From NCBI GenBank assembly GCA_902785945.1, contig CADAAR010000011.1:34545-98544 (forward strand): 64,000 bases of DNA, written 5' to 3'. This document shows, one piece after another, positions 59,246-64,000 of the stretch. A program made the translations under genes and the position numbers. Source of the DNA: an uncultured Prevotellaceae bacterium. GTDB taxonomy: Bacteria; Bacteroidota; Bacteroidia; Bacteroidales; Bacteroidaceae. How positions within the stretch are numbered: position 1 is the stretch's first letter; every line of letters starts with the position of its first letter. Below the pieces are notes generated by a model that saw only the letters and a list, made by a program, of their open reading frames with translations, did no database searches and had not been told where the DNA came from.

Positions 59246-59285
59246 CAAAGGTACTCATTTTATAAAATGTGCGCAATACCTAAAA
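59246..59285 (-). promoter_or_regulatory. Promoter with TTTTAGGTATTG element (chimeric membrane protein)
   Basis: On the minus strand, TTTTAGGTATTG (complement of 59274-59285), 20 bp, TACCTTTG (complement of 59246-59253). It shares GTGCGCAATACCTAAAAC with the promoter at 60316. Confidence 0.75.
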
Positions 59286-59304
59286 CCGAGTGTTTTTAAA
59301 TAAC

Positions 59305-59333
59305 AGGTGGCTGACCATCTCGGCCAACCACCT
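59305..59333 (-). terminator. Hairpin after the flavodoxin gene
   Basis: A 12-bp stem with wobble pairs (AGGTGGTTGGCC / GGTCAGCCACCT on the minus strand) and a 5-base loop, followed by TTATTTAAAA, about 45 bp downstream of the flavodoxin stop. Confidence 0.65.
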
Positions 59334-59375
59334 TACAAATAACTAAACAAATACTTTATGAATTTTTACCTGTGA

Positions 59376-59870
59376 TTACATGTCAGGAGCAATCTGGGCA
59401 AGCCAGGCTTCGATACGGGTGTCGGTCTTGTCGTCCTCGTTGATGTCGTCGAGAGGCAGGCCGATGAACTTGCCGTCGATCACGGCCTCAGAGTCGTCGA
59501 AGGTGTAGCCGTCGGTCTCAACAGAGCCGATGAACTTAGCACCGCAATCCTTGATACCGTTGTAGAGTTCGCCAATGCCGCCTACGAAGGTGTCGCTGTA
59601 TGATGAACAGTCGCCGCAGCCGAACAGGGCGATGGTCTTACCACTCAGGTCGGCACCTTGGAGCGTTTTCAGACCGTCGTACCAGTCATCCTGCAATTCG
59701 CCAGCGCCCCAGGTTGAGGTGCCGAGAATGAGGTTCTGATTGGCAGCCACGATGTCGGCAGTCAGGTCTTGTACGTTCAGGGCCTCGCAGCCCAGTTTCG
59801 AGGCAATCTTCTCTGCGATGGCCTCACAGGTTCCCGTTGAGGAACCATAAATTACAATAGTTGTGTTCAT
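59376..59870 (-). CDS. fldA: Flavodoxin
   Basis: 164 residues, a long-chain flavodoxin. The FMN phosphate loop is IYGSSTGTCEAIAEKIA (about residues 7-23), the isoalloxazine loops GTSTWGAGELQDDW and FGCGDCSSYSDTF follow. It carries low-potential electrons in place of ferredoxin. It lies 28 bp downstream of the DUF2023 gene, driven by the TTTTAGGTATTG promoter, which supports iron-limited expression. Confidence 0.95.
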   Translation of the reverse strand: MNTTIVIYGSSTGTCEAIAEKIASKLGCEALNVQDLTADIVAANQNLILGTSTWGAGELQDDWYDGLKTLQGADLSGKTIALFGCGDCSSYSDTFVGGIGELYNGIKDCGAKFIGSVETDGYTFDDSEAVIDGKFIGLPLDDINEDDKTDTRIEAWLAQIAPDM

Positions 59871-59898
59871 TTCAATGATTTATTCTAAAGAAGTTGTT

Positions 59899-60294
59899 TT
59901 AATTCTTATTGATACACTTACCGTCACATTTCCCATTGCACTCGTTTTTGCATCCGTTTTTACGTTTACAATATCGCTCGCACTGGGCGCAGAGATCATA
60001 GCCAAGCATGGCACCGAGGATAAAGTCCTCTTCGGGCGTGAGCTGGTTCAGTGGACGGGTAACGATAAGCCGGATGGCCTCCAGACACTCGCGCCGTCCG
60101 AAGTACACATTCAGGTTCTGCTGTCCTGCAGGCTGCAACACGTAGGGGATGCCTTGGCTCTCTAGTCGCTCTACGGCCTGTTGGCCATATTTCTTATTAC
60201 AAGTGAACAGCACCATCTGTCGCACGCCCTTATTCAGTTCGTAGATGTGGTTCATCAGCACCTTCATTTCAGTCGGAATTGTTCTTGTTGTCAT
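59899..60294 (-). CDS. DUF2023 family protein with Cys-rich tail
   Basis: 131 residues starting at MTTRTIPTEMKVLM. The body (KVLMNHIYELNKGVRQMVLFT, VYFGRRECLEAIRLI, TPEEDFILGAMLGYDL) is DUF2023. The tail has about eight cysteines within 30 residues (CAQCERYCKRKNGCKNECNG and CDGKC), probably binding metal or a cluster. The family is regularly encoded before flavodoxin in Bacteroidetes. An in-frame upstream start at 60372 precedes the promoter and is rejected. Confidence 0.85.
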   Translation of the reverse strand: MTTRTIPTEMKVLMNHIYELNKGVRQMVLFTCNKKYGQQAVERLESQGIPYVLQPAGQQNLNVYFGRRECLEAIRLIVTRPLNQLTPEEDFILGAMLGYDLCAQCERYCKRKNGCKNECNGKCDGKCINKN

Positions 60295-60315
60295 CGTTGA
60301 TTGATTTTTGCGGTG

Positions 60316-60355
60316 CAAAGGTACGGCAAATAAATAAGGTGCGCAATACCTAAAA
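60316..60355 (-). promoter_or_regulatory. Promoter with TTTTAGGTATTG element (DUF2023-flavodoxin operon)
   Basis: On the minus strand, TTTTAGGTATTG (complement of 60344-60355), 20 bp, TACCTTTG (complement of 60316-60323). Just upstream is TAAAA-N7-TTTTA (CACCGCG spacer), a possible dimer site. Confidence 0.8.
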
Positions 60356-60561
60356 CGCGGTGTTTTAAGCAATGCACACCTGTAAAGTTCTGCAAAAGCA
60401 GATTAATCAAAAGTAGGTATATGTCCCCATTTGCGGCCTAACAAAAGAACGGTCCTAGTGATACATTTCAGTTCACAACGATTCCCAGCCAATGCTTCGG
60501 TGAAATCACGATAATGTTGTGGTAATTCCGTACCGGAACGGTCCTGAAATCAAAACGGATC

Positions 60562-60713
60562 AGGCCTCAAATTTGCGCGAATCAGGCCTCAAATTTGCGC
60601 GAATCAGGCCTCAAACAAAAATATCAGGCCTGTGCGGAAAAAATTCCAGGCCTATGCAGAATTTTTTTTAGGCCTGTGCGGAATTTTTTACAAGCCTATG
60701 AGAAACCAATATT
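60562..60713. repeat. 22-bp-periodic AGGCCT array
   Basis: AGGCCT starts at 60562, 60584, 60606, 60626, 60648 and 60670, and AAGCCT at 60692: steps of 22, 22, 20, 22, 22 and 22. Units 1 and 2 are identical over 22 bp; later units keep AGGCCT and a GTGCGGAA or ATGCAGAA half. It lies in a 496-bp gap between the DUF2023 promoter and the flavin reductase gene with no coding potential. The rest of the gap (60356-60561) shows nothing I can name. Confidence 0.85.
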
Positions 60714-60790
60714 AGGTAAGCTTTTTTCGTTCTTCAGGGGAGGATTGTGAGCGATTCGCCTATTACTGTCTTTCAGATAGACCGTTTTAT

Positions 60791-61378
60791 CTATTTTTTC
60801 CAGGCGTTTATAACCTCACCGATATACATAGAGTGGATGCCAGCAGGGAAATTAGCATACATCTTCTTTGGCGCATCGCTCTTGAAATACTGAGGTTCAA
60901 AGGGTGCTGCATACATGATCTTGCATTCAATCACCATCGAGGCCTCGGTATAGTAAGGCGTTCCGTTGGCAGTATAGGCCGTATGAAGTCCAAGGGCCTG
61001 AGCCTTATCACCGTCGCGTCCGCTCTTGGTGCCCATGTAGTTGAGTACCTTGCTGTCTTTCACGTCGAAGGCCATTACTGTGAAATACTCGGCCTTATCC
61101 AGAAACTCCTTGGTGTAGCGTTTCTCTGCGACATAGACTGTCAGGGCGGTACGTCCCCAGAGTGTGCCGATGCCACCCCAGCCGATGGTCATGGCATTGC
61201 TTTTCTCCTTGTCGCCAGCTGCCAGCAACTCAGCATCGTGGAACCATTGAAAACCGTTCTCCGAGAAGTCCTCTCTCACGTTGAACTTCTTGAAACCATT
61301 CTCCTTCTGTGCAAACGCAGGAGTGACAGCCATCATCATGGCGGCGAGAGCGGCGATAATCATCTTCTTCTGTTTCAT
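60791..61378 (-). CDS. Exported flavin reductase-like protein
   Basis: 195 residues with a signal peptide (MMMAVTPAFAQ, about 1-23). The mature part has the flavin reductase-like split-barrel signatures: AGDKEKSNAMTIGWGGIGTLWGRTALTVYVAEKRYTKEFL and FTVMAFD. These domains bind FMN and usually work in the cytoplasm, so the export signal is unusual. It could be a periplasmic flavin-dependent reductase. No partner is evident. Confidence 0.85.
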   Translation of the reverse strand: MKQKKMIIAALAAMMMAVTPAFAQKENGFKKFNVREDFSENGFQWFHDAELLAAGDKEKSNAMTIGWGGIGTLWGRTALTVYVAEKRYTKEFLDKAEYFTVMAFDVKDSKVLNYMGTKSGRDGDKAQALGLHTAYTANGTPYYTEASMVIECKIMYAAPFEPQYFKSDAPKKMYANFPAGIHSMYIGEVINAWKK

Positions 61379-61500
61379 AATCTTAGTCTTTTGTTGGGGT
61401 TTGATTATAAATATCGTTGCAAATTTAGCAATAATTCCGTAATTATTCGTAATTTTGGCCTCTGATTTAAGTGATTTTAGGTATTAAAACTATACAGGAT

Positions 61501-61707
61501 ATGAAACTGAAGAAACGGAAGATCAAATATTCTGCAATATTCCTTATCTGCTGGTTTGCCCTTTTAGTCTTGCTGGTGGATGGAGTTTTGAAATTCCAGA
61601 CACTGGTTGACTATTTCGGATCGTATGCAGTTGTAGAGGTTGCTTTGCTGCTATTGGTTCTTCTTCCAACAATGGCCGTGTACATATCTACAAAAGAAAA
61701 AGTATAA
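61501..61707 (+). CDS. Small two-helix membrane protein
   Basis: 68 residues: a basic start (MKLKKRKIK), two hydrophobic helices (SAIFLICWFALLVLLVDG and VVEVALLLLVLLPTMAVYI) and a basic end. I do not recognise a family. It overlaps the DUF1294 gene by 1 bp (TAATG), so it is cotranslated. GTG at 61471 is an alternative start. A TTTTAGGTATT sequence lies just upstream, similar to the iron-type promoter element, but without a matching -7 box. Confidence 0.6.
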   Translation: MKLKKRKIKYSAIFLICWFALLVLLVDGVLKFQTLVDYFGSYAVVEVALLLLVLLPTMAVYISTKEKV

Positions 61708-61958
61708 TGACAAATGCTCTGCTATATTATCTTATAGTTATCAATATTGTGACCTTCCTCGTCTATGGTATTGATAAGGTGAAGGCCAAGCAAGGCAGCT
61801 GGCGCATATCTGAGGCAACCTTGCTGATACTTGCAGTCATCGGTGGCAGCATCGGAGCTTTACTTGGAATGAAGATATGGCATCATAAGACTCAGCACAA
61901 GAAATTCAAATACGGTGTTCCAACAATTCTCATTATCCAAATCATATCTATATTCTAA
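61707..61958 (+). CDS. DUF1294 membrane protein
   Basis: 83 residues matching DUF1294: YLIVINIVTFLVYGIDKVKAKQGSWRISEATLLILAVIGGSIGALLGMKIWHHKTQHKKFKYGVP. Two to three membrane helices with the conserved DK, R-I-E and H-K-T motifs. The function is unknown. Confidence 0.88.
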   Translation: MTNALLYYLIVINIVTFLVYGIDKVKAKQGSWRISEATLLILAVIGGSIGALLGMKIWHHKTQHKKFKYGVPTILIIQIISIF

Positions 61959-62014
61959 TATTTGCGCCAAATATACTAATAAAATCCCAAAGTAGGTTTA
62001 TTCTGCCTTGGGTT

Positions 62015-62674
62015 TCAAATACCATCTTCTGTTACTCCTAAAAGATCTTCCATTCTGTCAATGATATAGTCGGCACCTGCCTCTTTGAGTTCCTCTCTGC
62101 TTCCATTGCCCCAAGTCACACCGCAAGTCTTAGCTCCAGCGTTGGCTCCCATCAGAATGTCAACGGCCATATCTCCGACAACAAGTGTTTCGTTGGCCTC
62201 GAATTGCATGGCAGCAAGTGTCTTCAGTACAGGTTCTGGCTTGGGCTTTGCTTCTTTTACGTCATCAGCCCCTATTAAATAAGAAATGTAATCGGCGATA
62301 CCCATGTCGCGAGTCAACTCCGTGAGAGAATTGCGTGAACGTGACGAAGCGATAGTGAGCGTAAAGCCTTGTTCCTTTAAGGCTTTCAAGGTCTTGACAA
62401 CACCAGGAAAGGCTTCCGGCGTAATCTTCTGCAGATTCTCGTTGAAAATCCTACGGTAGGTCTCTGCACAGCGGGGAATGATTTCATCCTGAATATCAGG
62501 GAATAGTGTCTTGAAGCATCCGGCCAACGGCAAGCCTATAGTGGCTGCACACTCTGCCTCAGTACGTTTTGGCAGTTGCATCTCCTTGATGGCCATCTGC
62601 ATCGTCGTGACGATGTTCCGCCTGGTGTCGCCCAGCGTCCCGTCAAAGTCAAATATGATCAGTTTTATACTCAT
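62015..62674 (-). CDS. HAD-family phosphatase (phosphoglycolate phosphatase-like)
   Basis: 219 residues. HAD motif I is IIFDFDGTLGDT, motif II is TIASSRS, Lys in KPKPEPVLKTL is motif III, and motif IV is VVGDMAVDILMGANAG. The alpha-helical cap after motif I fits subfamily I (Gph/PGMB-like). It hydrolyses a small phosphorylated metabolite. The start at 62674 (MSIKLIIF) is preferred to an upstream one at 62695. Confidence 0.9.
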   Translation of the reverse strand: MSIKLIIFDFDGTLGDTRRNIVTTMQMAIKEMQLPKRTEAECAATIGLPLAGCFKTLFPDIQDEIIPRCAETYRRIFNENLQKITPEAFPGVVKTLKALKEQGFTLTIASSRSRNSLTELTRDMGIADYISYLIGADDVKEAKPKPEPVLKTLAAMQFEANETLVVGDMAVDILMGANAGAKTCGVTWGNGSREELKEAGADYIIDRMEDLLGVTEDGI

Positions 62675-62801
62675 TAACCTTCGTGGTTGCGTCAAGGGTT
62701 ACAATTTCGATTTCATTGACGTTTTCGTGAGATTTATACAAGGGTCAGGATACTTCGTGACAGTCACAGAATGTCCTGATTCCGTTTTACTTTATGATTG
62801 T

Positions 62802-63821
62802 TTACTTGATGTACTTCACCTTCGAGGCATCGCGGGGTTTGGCTGCGGGCTGCTCGTCGGGGTAGCCGATGGAGAGGATGTAATTCAACTTGTAATCGGC
62901 GGGAATGTCAAGACGGTCGAGGAAGAACTTACACTTCTCGTTCGATACCAGCATTCGTACGGGTCCGCCGAGACAACAGGTGCCCAATCCTAATGACTGT
63001 GCAGCCAGCATCATGTTCTCACCCAATAAGCCAGCATCGAGTTGACCACTACCGTTGGTAGGGGTGCATACGCAGATGAGGGCTGGTGCACCATAGAACA
63101 GACTTCTGTCAGCAGCCTCGTTCACATCGGCAATCAGCTTCTGGTCTTCCACCACGCGGACAATCCAAGGCTGAGCATTCATGCCGCTGGGTGCATTGAT
63201 GCCACACTTGACAATGGCCTCCAGCTTTGCGTGCTCCACAGGCTTGTCGAGATATTTGCGGATGGAGCGACGTGCCATCATATTGCTCAGCACAGGATTC
63301 ACCTCCATCTGCATGTCGGCCTCGATGGTGGCAATCTGATCACGAGACTCGTAGCGCTTGATGACTTTGCCGTCGCGACCGACGAGGAACTTGGTGAAGT
63401 TCCACTTGATGTCACCGCCGCCAGCTTGTGCCTTCAGCCAAGTATAGAGCGGATGGGCCTTCTCGCCGTTCACATCAATCTTGTCAAACTGTGGGAAGTG
63501 GATGTCGAAATTGGCCGTACAGAACTGGTGAATCTCCTGAATCGTGCCTGGTGCCTGCTGGCCGAATTGGTTGCAGGGGAAGTCGAGGATCTCGAACCCC
63601 TGAGCGTGATACTTTTGGTAAAGCGGCTCCAGGTCTTTGTACTGTGGTGTAAATCCGCATCGTGTTGCGGTGTTCACAATCAGCAGTACCTTGCCCTTGT
63701 ACTCGGCGAGCGACACGTCTTTGCCGGCATCGTCTTTCACCGTGAAATCATACACACTACTCTGTGCCGAAAGGGTCAGCACACCCATCATTGCCATAAG
63801 GCAGCAAATCATTCTCTTCAT
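62802..63821 (-). CDS. Glutathione peroxidase-nitroreductase fusion, exported
   Basis: 339 residues. A signal peptide (about 1-20, LTLSAQ) is followed by a complete glutathione peroxidase-like domain: NTATRCGFTPQY with Cys in the selenocysteine position, PCNQFGQQAPG and WNFTKFLV (to about 170). Then a nitroreductase-like FMN domain: RRSIRKYLDKPVEHAKLEAIVKCGINAPSGMNAQPW and GLGTCCLGGP. The peroxidase may receive electrons from the FMN domain rather than from glutathione. The start at 63821 or the overlapping 63827 fits the signal peptide; 63857 gives an untypical leader. Confidence 0.92.
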   Translation of the reverse strand: MKRMICCLMAMMGVLTLSAQSSVYDFTVKDDAGKDVSLAEYKGKVLLIVNTATRCGFTPQYKDLEPLYQKYHAQGFEILDFPCNQFGQQAPGTIQEIHQFCTANFDIHFPQFDKIDVNGEKAHPLYTWLKAQAGGGDIKWNFTKFLVGRDGKVIKRYESRDQIATIEADMQMEVNPVLSNMMARRSIRKYLDKPVEHAKLEAIVKCGINAPSGMNAQPWIVRVVEDQKLIADVNEAADRSLFYGAPALICVCTPTNGSGQLDAGLLGENMMLAAQSLGLGTCCLGGPVRMLVSNEKCKFFLDRLDIPADYKLNYILSIGYPDEQPAAKPRDASKVKYIK

Positions 63822-63871
63822 AATCATATAGTTTTTGTTGGTTATTATAAATGCCATACGGGAATATGTTT

Positions 63872-64000
63872 TTACTTGTATTCAAACCAATCCACATCCA
63901 CGTATCCGTCAGTCTGTTGCTTGCTCTGCGTAAAGAGGCCGAGCATGACGCCAGTAAAGCCGCCGATGGTTTCTGTACTGAGGAAACGGTATTCCATCTT
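63872..64000 (-). CDS. C-terminal end of a GH43-like beta-xylosidase/arabinofuranosidase (partial)
   Basis: 43 codons open to the right window edge and closed by TAA at 63872-63874. The sequence STETIGGFTGVMLGLFT... and VDVDWFEYK matches the end of the beta-sandwich domain found at the C-terminus of GH43 xylosidases and arabinofuranosidases. The catalytic part is outside the window. Confidence 0.65.
   Translation of the reverse strand, partial: KMEYRFLSTETIGGFTGVMLGLFTQSKQQTDGYVDVDWFEYK

Overview
The window comes from a Bacteroidales genome, most likely a Prevotella-type (Prevotella/Xylanibacter/Segatella) plant-fibre degrader. Almost every clear promoter has the Bacteroidetes form (TTTG or TTG, about 19-21 bp, then TAnnTTTG, very often TACCTTTGCA). 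Other support comes from a SusC/SusD pair, many TonB-dependent receptors, a type IX secretion C-terminal domain, and hemicellulose enzymes (a CE15-like glucuronoyl esterase, a GH3 enzyme, a GH43-like C-terminus). I saw no rRNA, tRNA, transposase or CRISPR array.

Layout. 1-16.9 kb: T9SS-type and CotH proteins, nadA, the CE15-like esterase, an LPS glycosyltransferase operon, the acpP-fabF-rnc cluster, an ECF sigma/anti-sigma pair, and a radical SAM/lipoprotein pair followed by small lipoproteins. 17-20.9 kb: a non-coding repeat module, a decayed DUF4160/DUF2442 pair, a lipoprotein serpin, an acid phosphatase and an Lrp regulator. 21-30 kb: a sulfur island. It holds MetY, a second acetylhomoserine-sulfhydrylase-like enzyme, a cysteine desulfurase with a long N-terminal extension next to a family 2B encapsulin shell gene, TusA-like and DsrE-like sulfur carriers, and, divergently, a ThiS-like carrier, a ThiF/MoeB-like activator and a JAMM protease. 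33.1-35.2 kb: a VapE-type ATPase gene between two 100-bp inverted repeats (about 91% identical), next to a second copy of the repeat module. 35.2-45.3 kb: a substrate-binding protein with SusC/SusD, then a YtkA-like lipoprotein, an OprC-like copper receptor candidate and a symporter. 45.3-60.3 kb: GH3, a hemerythrin-LuxR regulator, then a metal/heme locus (porin, imelysin, di-heme protein, ResB-CcsA fusion, TonB receptor), a cobalamin riboswitch, flavodoxins and a chimeric membrane protein. 60.5-64 kb: a 22-bp-periodic AGGCCT array, a secreted flavin reductase, a HAD phosphatase, a glutathione peroxidase-nitroreductase fusion and the GH43-like tail.

How it fits together. Four promoters (both sides of the sulfur island, the SusC/D operon and the copper-receptor operon) carry the same palindrome, ATACC-N8-GGTAT, exactly 19 bp before a conserved ATTGTGG promoter element. 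This suggests one regulon. The encapsulin/desulfurase operon and the ThiS/ThiF/JAMM operon share this operator, and the ThiS-like protein has three residues after its Gly-Gly. Together they look like a route that stores or mobilises sulfur and delivers it by protein thiocarboxylate to acetylhomoserine sulfhydrylases. A second shared promoter element, TTTTAGGTATTG, precedes the porin/imelysin, flavodoxin and chimeric-membrane-protein genes. The most unusual non-coding structure is a set of 22-bp-periodic palindrome arrays (CCTAGG twice, AGGCCT once) and 11-bp iterons in the VapE element ends.
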